DNA of 64,000 bases from Hyaloperonospora brassicae (lineage: Eukaryota > Oomycota > Peronosporomycetes > Peronosporales > Peronosporaceae): positions 1-64,000 of the forward strand of contig CANTFL010000363.1 in NCBI GenBank assembly GCA_947650285.1, written 5' to 3'. The notes beneath the pieces are model-generated. The model saw only the letters and a program-made list of their open reading frames with translations. It had not been told where the DNA came from and did not search any database. This document shows positions 41,868 through 51,785 of the stretch, piece after piece (the first letter of the stretch is position 1; each line of letters starts with the position of its first letter). The translations under genes were made by a program, and so were the position numbers.

Positions 41868-42150
41868 GTAGAACAGAGGTACCCGAACGAGAGAGCGGTG
41901 GTCGAACACGAACAGGTGTTCCCACCTGCACCCATTGTGGTCGGGCAGAGGCTCCCACAGGGGCAAGATGTGGCCGAGCAGGGGCTCGCCACCGAGTGTG
42001 ACGTGGATGGACAAGAGTCCCCACGTGCGAACATGATGGTCGAACAAAGTTTCCCATCATCGCCCACTGTGGACAAACAGATATTCCCACATGAGCAAGA
42101 CGTGGTCGAGCAGGGGCTCCCACACGAGTTTGTGGCGGTCGAGCAGGGGA
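41868..42150 (+). repeat. 33-bp in-frame tandem repeat in the protease-RT linker
   Basis: About eight units of 33 bp, each coding an 11-residue repeat of the type [11 protein letters not shown] (variants [33 protein letters not shown]). The phase is kept throughout, so the array is expandable without frameshift. Confidence 0.82.
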
Positions 42151-42208
42151 TCCGCATCATGCGTCGACGGACGAGTATGGACCACTCCCGTCGCGTGATT
42201 TCGACGTC

Positions 42209-43735
42209 TTGGATGAGGACATCCAGCGTCTAGAGGGGGGTGCGGATTTAATACCTGACTGCGGTTGGCCAGCTTCGAGCATGGACTCGAAGCACGATGG
42301 GGACGCAAGCTACGGGACCTCAGCGTTGGAATGTGTCTACGCTATTGTGTACGTGGACGGGAGTCTACAAAGGGGCCAATACATTGAGGTCGCGAGTCCA
42401 CCTCGCGACGCGTCGTCGATTACGAGCCTTCCAGTACTCTCCTGGAAGCATTTTCTACGCGACCTTAAGGGAGGCACGGTGGAACAAGTATGTCTGGTCA
42501 CCAACGAGGTGACCTATGAGGCAAATGAGGAGAGAATGACGCGCCCTCGAAGCGCTGAACAAAAGTCAGCGCGCGAAGAACGATTTGCGTCGCAATCTTG
42601 GAAGTCTCTGCGCGAGTCTGGTAACCGTGTCTACGACATTGCTCGAGAGTACGCCGACGTGATCCCGGACAAATTTCTGGCTGAACTCCCTGCCGATAAT
42701 GGCGTGCGGCACGAGATTGATCTCGTGCCAGGATCGAAATATTGTGTGACACGCCAGTGGCCGATACCTCGAAACCAAGTCGAGGTTATTGATGCATTCT
42801 TTAAAGGTCGTCACAAGTCCGGTCATGTGCGTGAGAGTGTCTCAACCCATTCTAGTCCAATCTTCTGCGTAAAGAAGGGTACGGGAGGCTGACGTATAGT
42901 GCATGCGTTTAAGTAGCTCAACGACGCCACTATTCCTGCCCAAACGACTATCCCCAGGGAAGACATGGTTCTAAATACCATGTCAGGTAGCGTCATCTTC
43001 AGCGCAATCGATCTGAACGATAGCTTCTACCAGATCTTGATGCGACAAAGTGACATACCACTCACTGCGGTGAGCACTCCGAGTGGTATGCTATGGGAGG
43101 GGTTGGTGATGCCACAAGGATTGAAGAACGCACCAGCCACTTTCACTCGCATGGTATCTCAAGTGTTGAGACCGCTTCGAGACTTTGCTTCTAGCAATTT
43201 TGATGATATTATTGTCCACAGTTGCACTGAGGGCAACCTCAGTACTGTCCAAGTTCACCTTCAACATCTGAAGCAGGTGTTCCAAGTCATGCGGGATAAC
43301 AAGTTATATGCAAATTTGGAGAAGTGCATATTCTGTGTACCGGAGATTCTGGTGCTGGGCTGTTACGTGAGCAAATCGGGTGTTCGAGCCGATCCAGAGA
43401 AGGTGTCGTCAATCTGTTCTTGGCCCACACCAAAGAATACAACGGAGCTGCGTCAATGGATCAGTCTAGCTAATTACGTGAATAAGTACACAAAGGATTA
43501 CGCCGGTTATATACAGCCCCTGTCGTCACTTCTGAAGAAAGACGCCACGTTGTCGTGGCGCCTCGAACATCAAGCTTCCTTTGACGCAGTAAAGAAGAAC
43601 CTGGCGTCGGCGCCAGTGTTAATACTCCCTGACGACACCAAGCCAATTCACGTGGTGTGTGATGCAAGTGACTTTGCAATTGGTTGCGCCCTCATGCAGT
43701 TTAATCATGAGGGCCGTGAAAGAGTCGTGAGCTAA
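42209..43735 (+). pseudogene. Reverse transcriptase and RNase H start of element 2
   Basis: First frame to 42892: [33 protein letters not shown]. Two stops follow near 42892 and 42914. The second frame 42965-43735 has FSAIDLNDSFYQILMRQSD, MPQGLKNAPATFTRM and SSNFDDIIVHS. Asn replaces the Tyr of the usual YFDD, while both catalytic Asp are present. It continues through KLYANLEKCIFCVPEIL to the RNase H start CDASDFAIGCALM, ending at TAA 43733. Confidence 0.87.
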
Positions 43736-43739
43736 TTAG

Positions 43740-45382
43740 AACGACAGATGAAGTCGGCAGAGAAGAACTATCCGGTTGACGATAAGGGACTGCTAGCGAT
43801 GCGCTTCGCACTCATCAAGTTTCGTGTCCACCTACTGTCGAACGCACGTTTGTCCTGTATACGGATCATGCATTGCTGCGAACAGCAATGAAGAGCCCAC
43901 ATCTGTCACAACGGATTGCACGGTGGCTCTCTTTCTTCTCCGAGTACAACTTCGTCGTGCACTACAAGCCAGGCAAGACTAACATTCTTGGCGACGCACT
44001 GTCACGACGTCCAGATTATGATCCTCGTATGACACTGAGTCGTCAGGCAACTGACAATAACGATGAAGACGATTGATGTTCGACGTATGTGTCGTTGAAT
44101 CTAACTCGGGTCACAACCGAGTTATGCCTTTTCGATGAAATAGTCGCGGTTTACGCGAACGATCCGGATTACACGGACATTATTGCCTATCTGCGCGCTC
44201 CCAGGTATGCTGCACTTGGAGCTCTTTCGCGAACGAAGCGTGAACACATTCAACGATACAGTAAGGACGGTGATTTGCTGTTATACAGCTTCAATAAATT
44301 TGATGCACCTCGAACGGTGATTGCGAATGACTTGGATTTGCGTGCTCGTTTCATCCACGAGTACCATGACGCCCCAATTGGCGGTCATCTGGGCCGCAAA
44401 AAGACATTCGAGGCTGTCTCGCGTGAACACTTCTGGTCCCACATGTACAGGTGGGTACGCAACTGGGTTCGCACCTGCGAAATATGTCAGCGCGTGAAGC
44501 CATCTCCATCGCCGCAGGCACCCCTACGACCCCTGCCAACTTCAGCTCATGCTTTGAGCTATGTCTCAATGGACTTTATCTTCGGTCTTACACCAGATGA
44601 CCAAGACCGAACGGGTATTCGAGTCTTTGTGGACATATTCAGCAAAATAACACATCTGGTTCCTGTTCATGCAACAATCACCGCGGCTGAGACCGCGGTG
44701 CACTTCATTGACACTGTGTTTTTTTCATCACGGTCTACCAGACAACTATGTCTTGGACCGTGATCCTCGTTTCACATCTGCCTTTTGGACGTCATTGTTC
44801 GAGTTGCTTGGCACAAAGCTGCAATTGTCGTCAGCAGCTCATCCGAAAACGGATGGGCAAACAGATAGAGTTAACCGGGTCCTCGAAGATTTTCTTCGAA
44901 CCTATGCAACTTCATTTACGAGTTGGAGTGCATTTTTGCCACTCGCGGAGTCTGCACTCAACAACGCGGTTCACGCGTCAACGGGGTTGACGCCATTTTT
45001 TGCAAATTTGGCCGGTCATCCTCGTGACCTAGTCTTCTTGCCGTGGGTCACCCACGGGTTTTCTTGGCTCCACTCTAGCGGGGGTGGTAACGATAAACAA
45101 CGATCAAGTGCAGCACACGGTATTCTGAGCGCGAATGTTGTCACCCAATCCAAAGTGAAGTCTTATGTTTTGACGCCACGTGACGTGGCGTCATCGCTAG
45201 CTCAATGGACTGCACAGATGCTGATTGACCCTTCTTCGGGTATGCGAAACCCTAAAGCCAACTACGCGTCGATTGAACTGGCGCGACCAATTGATGACAT
45301 GGCTGTGTCAGCGTTTATACTCCAACGTCAAGCAGTTACGAGTTTTGTACGCGATACTATTCGATCTGCAGTGGATAAATAG
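43740..45382 (+). pseudogene. RNase H end and integrase of element 2
   Basis: RNase H remainder to 44076 (YTDHALLRTA in broken phase, LGDALSRRPDYDP). Integrase from 44089: zinc finger HEYHDAPIGGHLGRKK and CEICQRVK, first Asp in SMDFIFGL. A frameshift near 44720 separates it from LDRDPRFTSAFW and DRVNRVLEDFLR, which complete the D-D-E set. After the core, about 130 residues unlike element 1 (45000-45382) precede the C-terminal domain. Confidence 0.85.
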
Positions 45383-45429
45383 AAAGCGAATGCAGACAAA
45401 CATGGAAGAAGGAACACGAGTACATTCAA

Positions 45430-46170
45430 GAGGGGTGATCGTGTATCGTTATCGACCTAAGGCCTACGAGATTCAGCAGTAACCAATCTCGGCGCGAGCA
45501 AACTCGCTCCACGATACATCGGACCATTCACGGTACTCAAGGCGATCGGCGACGCATACACGCTGAACATCCCTTCGTCACTGCGACTTCATCCGATATT
45601 TTACATCGGGAGGCTCAAAGAGTATCATTTAGCTACGCTTCACGGGTTGGCTCCGTCCTCGGAGTCAAAGGCTCATAGGTCGACCTTCCCTCTTGCATTG
45701 CTTGACGCGCCAGTGACATCGGACGCGGCTCCGTCCCAGTCTGCGCGTGCCTAAGAACCTGGCGTTCTAGGTTCCGCATCCGTTCAAGCAGCTCGCGGTT
45801 TAACTGTCGGATCTCGTTCGCTGTTCTCTCAGCCCGCGCAGCTCGATCAAGGGCAGCTTCAGCTTCCAGCTGGGACACTATAGCCTTGTTCACGGCCGCA
45901 TCTACATCGTCGTGGGAAACCAGGACGCCAGCAGTATCACCGCGAGGGCCCACTACCGCTTGTGGACGCGGAATGTCAGAAGCGCTAGATTGTGGAACGC
46001 TTATTGGGTCATACGGACTCTCGTCGCGACACCATGAGTGCGCGGTTCCCACCGCGCGCAAGTATCGTGTACGTTGGCTAGGGTTTCCACCCGAGCAGGA
46101 TACGTGGGAACCGCGCTCTTTGCTTCTTCGAGACGTTACAGACGTCGTTCGGGCTAACCAGTCCGTGCAT
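45430..46170 (+). pseudogene. Integrase C-terminal domain and chromodomain of element 2
   Basis: GDRVSLST, then LAPRYIGPFTVLKAIGDAYT and HPIFYIGRLKEYH form the C-terminal domain. A Pro/Ser linker follows. The chromodomain core reads YRVRWLGFPPEQDTWEPRSL, VTDVVRANQ. Its first strand is disrupted. The linker is opposite the coiled-coil frame 45633-46061. Confidence 0.78.
45633..46061 (-). CDS. Coiled-coil part of the antisense gene of element 2
   Basis: A 142-codon frame opposite the integrase C-terminal domain / chromodomain linker. The central 60 residues are a strong coiled coil (AAVNKAIVSQLEAEAALDRA; TANEIRQLNRELLERMRNLE). It is preceded by a Pro/Asp-rich segment and followed by a Ser/Thr/Pro/Arg tail. 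It lies downstream of, and in another frame from, 46214-46924. It matches in place the coiled coils of elements 1 and 3. Confidence 0.6.
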   Translation of the reverse strand: MRAVGTAHSWCRDESPYDPISVPQSSASDIPRPQAVVGPRGDTAGVLVSHDDVDAAVNKAIVSQLEAEAALDRAARAERTANEIRQLNRELLERMRNLERQVLRHAQTGTEPRPMSLARQAMQEGRSTYEPLTPRTEPTREA

Positions 46171-46213
46171 ACGCTTGGTGCACATTTGTTTCACGACCTG
46201 TGTGTTCTCGCGG

Positions 46214-46924
46214 TTAGCGAGAACGATATGAACGACGACGGTGTCGTGGTGAAGCGTCACCACGACTACGAAACCAAGAGTGATAGCGAGAACGCCGTGG
46301 TGAAACGTCACCAAGACGACGAGATAAAGAGCGACGACGAGAACGTCGCAGCGAACGTGTATCGCCACGATCACGCAAACGAGAACGTCGTGGCGAGCAC
46401 ATGGAACCACGATGTAGAGAACGCGAGTGGTGTCGCCAGCGTGACGCGACACGATTAAACGCAGTCTTGCCCTCCATCAAGCTGCGCTCATACCGTCCGA
46501 TCCAGAGCTGTTCATACTCGCTAAGTGGATACTCAGCGGCGTGTCGTTGCCAAGCCTCGCGATTTGGACGAGGCATCGAGTCACATGAGTAACAAGATTC
46601 GTGTTCGTGAACGTAGCAGAATCGATCTCCGTTCCACGCGTTTTCGAAGATCTTATCGTGCAGTACACCGATTGAATGATCGGCGTGTATATCTTCGCGA
46701 TTGGCCAGCCACTGCTGAAAGTTTCTTCCGTCTTCAAGCATCCGGTTCCAACGCCGGATGAACGCGCACCAAGACCGCTGGAGCGACTCGTACGAGATGT
46801 CATCAAGAGTCTTCCCGCTCAACCCACGGAAACGCCGGAAGTAGTCCTGCATCTCTTCGAGAGAGTCCGAAGATCAAGCTCCGGACAAGTCGTACAGCGC
46901 CCAAGGGATCAGGTTCTGATCCAT
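46214..46924 (-). CDS. Antisense accessory gene of element 2, proximal part
   Basis: ATG at 46924, 148 bp inside the 3' LTR, with a TGA at 46874-46876 and then 212 open codons from the next ATG at 46852. The first 120 residues are Trp/Arg-rich and helical (MQDYFRRFRGL; RWNRMLEDGRNFQQWL). The last 75 are Arg-Ser-rich repeats (RSRLRDRGDTRSLRRSRRRS) read from a 51-bp tandem array. WN-x6-[KR]NF is shared with the element 1 antisense protein (WNALVQNVKNF versus WNRMLEDGRNF), a hint of common ancestry. No known family recognised. Confidence 0.62.
46235..46455. repeat. 51-bp tandem repeat open on both strands
   Basis: Three to four degenerate units containing GTGGTGAARCGTCACCA and GAYAGCGAGAACG. 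On the + strand they extend the frame after the chromodomain (VVKRHHDYETKSDSENA repeats). On the - strand they give the Arg-Ser tail of the antisense protein. Confidence 0.75.
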
Positions 46925-47060
46925 CACGTGGTCTACTAAACTCCCGCTTGTTGTGCGCGGGAGTGCTGTGGTGATGGCGTCTGCGTCTTCAGTCTCCGTT
47001 TGGCTTGTGCGTCGTTGGGTCTTGTGATTGAGCACTCACGGTTCGTGAGTGCTGTCTTGA

Positions 47061-47071
47061 GAAGGGGGTGA
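47061..47071 (+). other. Polypurine tract of element 2
   Basis: GAAGGGGGTGA directly before the 3' LTR. Confidence 0.8.
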
Positions 47072-47393
47072 TGTAATGGGCCACCCCGTTACATAAGTAG
47101 TTTCGATTTAGTTTACATGTTACTTAAGTAGGGGTGTTACTTTCGAAGTAGAGAAAGTAGCACGTCGTATCTTTTAGCTGGTTTAATGGGCTCAGCACCA
47201 TTATTAGCCAGTAAGATATAGGCACGTAGATTGAGTGGTTCCCATGAGTCCAAGGGAATCATTCGTACTTAGGATGATTTAAAAGACACAAATATAAACA
47301 GAGTTAAAAATACTAAACACCAAAGAGTTGGGTTTTGAGCTTCCTCAAAACAATAGTGTAAGTTAAGTAACGGGTTATTCTAGCCCCGTGACA
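47072..47393 (+). repeat. 3' LTR of element 2
   Basis: TGTAATGGGC to CCCCGTGACA, 322 bp, almost identical to 39788-40108. Confidence 0.92.
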
Positions 47394-47398
47394 CCGTG
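47394..47398. repeat. Target-site duplication of element 2, right
   Basis: CCGTG, equal to 39783-39787. Confidence 0.85.
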
Positions 47399-47915
47399 CT
47401 TGCGTGTTAAGTCGCAACTTGTATTTGATCTGAGTTGTCAAGTAAGGTTGCAGGTACCTCTCCCGAAGTGCCTGTCGACTCGCCACCTCATCAGAAGATG
47501 CTGGCTCAGCGCCAATGGTCCACGTTGCTAAAGAAAGACCTGTCGTTTGACGTATACGCTCTTCCACACTGAATGGGATGAACAGATAGCTACGACGGCC
47601 CTCAAGCGTTGCAGCAAGCTGCATATGGCGCTGAGCGCTCTCCTCTCGTTGTATAGCCAACTGTTGTCGATCACCAAGCGGACTGGTGATAATGGCATAG
47701 CCCACGATAAGTGTTTGATGCGGCGCTGATGGCGCGTTGACTTCGCCACGCTCGGCACATGGGTTTGGTGCAGTATGAGGCGGTGCCTCTTGTACTAGTG
47801 AGCTGGAGATTGTCCTCTCTTTACCATGGACATCGGTATCGCTACCTTTATTCACCCCCACATCAATGCTGAGGTAGGATGAGAGAGTCGAGGACTTATA
47901 GGGTGGCGATGCCAT
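47399..47915 (-). pseudogene. Antisense accessory gene of element 3, proximal half (split by element 2)
   Basis: ATG at 47915, 118 bp inside the 3' LTR of element 3, and about 172 codons open to the element 2 junction. The start is Ser/Thr/Pro-rich, then a helical, charged region (EESAQRHMQLAATLEGRRSY; SRQALRERYLQPYLTTQIKY). Reading continues in the same phase into 39787-39480 once element 2 is removed, giving about 275 codons. No family is recognised. Position and orientation equal those of the antisense genes in elements 1, 2 and 4. Confidence 0.68.
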
Positions 47916-48010
47916 AGTGTTTTGCGTTTTGCCAACCGGGAAGGTTGAAGCGCACACACACCGTCCTCTTCAAGAAAAGAATCCGATTCACCTTTTTTGA
48001 TAACGTCAGT

Positions 48011-48032
48011 CTGGTGAAGGAGGGTTTGAAGG
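48011..48032 (+). other. Polypurine tract of element 3
   Basis: A purine-rich run, GAAGGAGGGTTTGAAGGGG, before the 3' LTR. Confidence 0.6.
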
Positions 48033-48552
48033 GGTTACACGTCGACTGGTAGTCGACAATAGGTGTGGTTCACACAAGGAATGGGATCCCCTTTAAAGTA
48101 ATATCAGAACACAGTATCAATTGTTGAAGACTGATGTCTGTCAATCATTGATTACGAGGCCTTTTACGAGGTTTGTTTAGGACATAAGCGAGTAGGTTAA
48201 TTACTTTGTTCTAAGGTGTTCTTTTAGGTAAAAAGAAGAAATAAAATTCAATTCCCAATTTAGTCCGATAGACACGTGCCTCTTTGAGGCGTCTTGTGAT
48301 CGTTGAGGAGGTAGCAACGCCTTGATAAAACAGCCACTCCTTACACTCTGTGCGTTTTTTCTCTGAATCGTTTGGGTCCCCCTGGAACAGGGACTGTAAG
48401 CTCTCTAAGCTTTTTGACTCTTTGGGTGGGGTTCTGCGAACCAAACCTTAGCTCTATGAGCTGTTGCCTCTTTGAGTCGGGTTCGTAGAGCCAAAGTTGC
48501 TCATTGAGCGTTAAGTCTTCCTCTGAATTAGGAGCTGTGTAGTCCCGCTACA
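48033..48552 (+). repeat. 3' LTR of element 3
   Basis: Matches 19233-19702 and ends CCGCTACA. It contains an extra tandem copy of the segment around GGGTTCGTAGAGCCAAA. Confidence 0.85.
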
Positions 48553-49451
48553 GCGTCAAAGAGCTGAAATCGAGTTGGGTGCGCTCCTTCTTCCTAGCAC
48601 ATATCCTCGCTTCGATCGCTCCATTTAAAATCCAAGGACAGGAAATTTTGCTAGTACGGATTCGCCACGTTGATCGAAAATGATGCAAACGAGATACCCG
48701 CTGATACAACAGCAAAAGCGAAACGAAGACGTTCATTGAGGGTTATTTACTTTGAGCGCTCTGTTTATGTCTCGTGAGCAGCAAAACAGGACGACTTGTA
48801 GCCTCTGTGTCGCATATTCGGGCTCCCGCTGGAGGTTTCACAGGGAAAAATCTACCGAAACTAACAATATAAGGTCGACGCAAAATGACGTACACAACTA
48901 CTGTAGAATCCGAGCAAAGTAGCGTGAGCCCGTATGCTGTCACGTTGAGTTTGCTTGAGCCAGGCTTATCATAGTTTATCGGAAATTAAGCTCAGCTGCA
49001 CATCTGCCTCTTCGCTGCAATTTTCTGTGGTCTTTGTCAAGTTACTACTTGCTGAGTGTCATGCTGATTTAACGTATATAATTCATCAAACAGTTTGGTA
49101 GCACCCCCACTTCGAGATAGAACCATTAGTTGTCGATGCCATCTCACGCTCAGTCACACAAACATTATGCCACCTTTTGTGTTGCTCTCTTTTATGCCTG
49201 CAGTCGCGCATAGTAAAGTTGTCCAGACTCATAGGACATAAAAGCAATGCAATCGTCGGGTCGAATCTGGCCGAGAGAACGCCACGTCGGCAGCCAAGTG
49301 TGCCAATGTACCGAGGTGGGTCTTCTGGAGAATCAGCGTGGTGTTCAACTTACTTGAACTTGAACCGCACGTGCCCCTTGTTACGGTCAAAACCATGGTA
49401 TACTGGAGAACATGAGGACGTTGTGTTAACTTTTCGGCAACTTAAACCTAC
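48553..49451. other. No recognisable gene
   Basis: About 900 bp without a convincing frame on either strand, lying between element 3 and a relic LTR. Confidence 0.4.
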
Positions 49452-49894
49452 GGTAACGGAGTGAGCCCGTTACGTTATAGTTTGTACGAAAGTGTCAACT
49501 CTGAATGTTTTTCTCTTTCGATATTTTCAATTGGTATCACTCGAGAAAAAGCGATGTTGTCGGAATATTATCACTAAGGGTAATATTCGTGGAGAAGTCC
49601 ACTTCTTGGTTGATGTAACGTGTACATAAACCAATTTAACCACCAATCGATGCTGGACGCGCGCAATGGGTGGTGCAAAGAAACACGCATAGGAGAAGAT
49701 AGTTTTATATAGGTATAGTGAGTCAAAGATTATTTATCAACTTAATAACTATATTAAATAAACAGTTCTTCTTTTTCTCAAGACAGAGCTTTCGGGTTCT
49801 AATTTACCTACCGATTCCTCGGTTGCCCTGTGTACGCTTGTCGGGCACACGTCACCCTTGTGCTAAGTTCACGCAAGGGGTGTTCCCCGTTAAA
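49452..49894 (+). repeat. Decayed LTR of an element 1 relative
   Basis: It keeps the start (GGTAACGGAGTGAGCCCG), the middle word GGACGCGCGCAATGGGTGGT and the end (AAGTTCACGCAAGGG, then CCCCGTTAAA) of the element 1 LTR. The primer site TGGTAGCACTTTG follows at 49896. Confidence 0.78.
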
Positions 49895-49947
49895 CTGGTA
49901 GCACTTTGTAGCCCTTCCAGCGACCAAGAATCTTTTCCATCATAAAC

Positions 49948-50184
49948 ATGATGGTTGAGCGAGAGAGGTTTTACGTCACACGTGAAGGCTTCGCCCATTC
50001 GGGTGACCTACAATTGGCTGCGGTAGGACGAATAAGCTCTACAGTGGGCGACATTGGCCTTACCGCTATGTTGGAATTTTATGACAGAGACGAAAAACAT
50101 GTCACAATTGCCAGGTGCATTCAATATGAACTTAGTGCCAAACGAGAAAAATTAGCCTTGCTTCACCAGCAAGACTCTCACTAG
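49948..50184 (+). pseudogene. N-terminal Gag of an element 1 relative
   Basis: ERERFYVTREGFAHSGDLQL, RISSTVGDIGLTAMLEFYDR and KLALLHQQDSH align with the first 80 residues of element 1 Gag. It ends with TAG at the equivalent codon, and the sequence beyond the stop stays homologous (AEQLRKLGALKTELLKQQQF). Confidence 0.8.
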
Positions 50185-50300
50185 GCTGAGCAGTTGAGAA
50201 AACTTGGTGCTCTTAAGACAGAGCTGTTGAAACAGCAGCAATTTAATGCTGCTGTGAGAGGGACGACGCACACGCGTCGCCCCAAAATTTAAAAGTTGAC

Positions 50301-50600
50301 ATGTCCACGTACAGAGGAGTTGAGGAAGACTCTTTGTTGTTACGGTTCGTCGAACTCGACAGAACCATAAAGGCACGTCGCATCGACGATGAGAAAATGA
50401 AAGTCACATTTGCTCAAATCCATTCGGCAGGAAGTGCCAAGACTTGGGCCTTAAGGCTGGAGATGAGCGACCCATTCGCTTTTAAGTCGCTAGAAGCTTT
50501 TAACATCCGGCTCAAACGAACGTTTGAGCAGCCAAGGGCTGAGTTCGGGGCCCAATTAGAGTTCTTGAAACTCAAACAAGGTACGCGTGATGTGCACGCA
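50301..50600 (+). pseudogene. Capsid part of Gag, truncated
   Basis: STYRGVEEDSLLLRFVELD, TFAQIHSAGSAKTWALRLE and LEFLKLKQGTRDVHAF match element 1 Gag in a shifted frame. Homology ends abruptly near 50600, and unrelated sequence follows to about 51100. Confidence 0.78.
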
Positions 50601-51139
50601 TTCTCTTACGGGTTTTCGCTGTATGCCAACCTTTCAGGATTGTATTGCTACACGAGTTTCCCTCGCGAATTAGTTCTTGTGCTCATGCTTGTTTCATCTA
50701 CACCTGTCCGAGCACCATCACTTTTCTCTTTTGACTTGGCAAGTTTTCCTATTCACGTCAGACATCATGTACGTGCAGTGACGCGTTGCAAGTATTATAC
50801 GTCAGCTCTTCTCTTCAAACGCTTTCAGCCAAATGGCCGTTTACTAGTGCACTTGTCAGCTCGTAACTGGCTAGAGATGTTGTTGCTGTGATGCCACGAT
50901 CCCGACTTCGGTGAATAATAAGACCATACTCGATCGACTTAAGTACTCGGACCAGCCTTTGGGTAGATATTCCGATCCACCATATTCAAGTAGAGACGCG
51001 ATCCAATATTTATTATATTTTTTCTAGTAACGTTGCTTTCAATATGCGTCAGGCGCGTATTACAGTACAGCTACATCGGTTCGCCGTTAGCGTTCCTTCT
51101 GAAAAGAGGTGATCCCCTTTTTAAGTCATTGATAAAGAA

Positions 51140-51567
51140 ATTATATATGTGGATATTACCGAAGAGAATCATTCATTTAAAGTACTTGGTTCAGGCAAAA
51201 CTGATGAAATATTTCCAGGAAGGGTACTTTATTTTTCTGCAGCCTTACTTATCGATCTATATAAGCCAAGTATTTAATCATAAAATTAACATGTAATTGC
51301 TGCTAGGCGCGCGCAATAGGTAGTGAGCGAGAAATCTAACCAGGAGAATATAGTATACATAATCAATCTGGGATTAAGAAAGTCGGTCAAAAAACAAGGT
51401 GGTGTGATTTATTCAGTTTTACTTTTACTTTACGCTTAGCTTCCTTTGCGCTACTCTTTACCTCGCGCTCCCTTAAAACTAACGTGTTTGTGCCGTCTAA
51501 ATGGACCTACCTTTGTGTTAAAAACATGCTGAATTACAAGTGATAGGTAATAAGGTGACCTGTTATA
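51140..51567 (+). repeat. Second decayed LTR of an element 1 relative
   Basis: It shares GATATTACCGAAG, AATTGCTGCTAGGCGCGCGC, AATAGGTAGTGA and a CCTGTTATA end with the element 1 LTR family. A mutated primer site, TGGTAGTACT, follows at 51570. The left boundary is approximate. Confidence 0.6.
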
Positions 51568-51599
51568 TGTGGTAGTACTCAGTGGTCCGTTCAACGTTC

Positions 51600-51785
51600 A
51601 CGATCAACGCATCCAACATGAAGACGGAAAAAAAGAGGAAAACCTTTTTTACTAGGCATGAAGGCTTTAACAATTTGAGTAATATCGAATGGACTGCGTT
51701 TGAAAGTATCTTTTTCCCTCAAGCGAAACTGATATCAGCTCCATGTTGGAGGATCTTTACAGCGATCGAAGAAATGCCGCATTAG
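51600..51785 (+). pseudogene. N-terminal Gag fragment, strongly decayed
   Basis: NMKTEKKRKTFFTRHEGFNN, LSNIEWTAFESI resembles element 1 Gag NMLDDKETFHATRERFTHLS, DIGWGAVERM. It ends early. Confidence 0.6.

Larger units (their letters stand above)
39788..47393 (+). mobile_element. Ty3/gypsy chromovirus-type element 2, young but defective
   Basis: A 7,606-bp element between LTRs of 321-322 bp that differ at only about four or five positions, flanked by a perfect 5-bp duplication CCGTG. Order: LTR, primer site, gag, zinc knuckle, protease, repeat-rich linker, RT, RNase H, integrase, chromodomain, antisense gene, polypurine tract, LTR. Many stops and substitutions at catalytic positions contrast with the young LTRs. 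It is inserted into the antisense gene of element 3. Confidence 0.93.
19233..48552 (+). mobile_element. Ty3/gypsy element 3, host of two nested insertions
   Basis: LTRs at 19233-19702 and 48033-48552. The coding parts run gag (19761-20516), then after element 4 the zinc knuckle (34704), protease, RT, RNase H, integrase, chromodomain (39294-39485), and an antisense gene split by element 2. Removing elements 4 (20525-34570) and 2 (39788-47393) leaves an element of about 7.7 kb with the same plan as element 1. Pol has several stops and frameshifts. No clear target duplication was found next to its LTRs, and its LTR start does not show the usual TG. Confidence 0.85.

Noticed and set aside
46078..46452. 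124-codon - strand hydrophobic frame in element 2
   Set aside because: Read from the 51-bp repeat in a third phase; the Val/Leu-rich look comes from the repeat, not a membrane protein.
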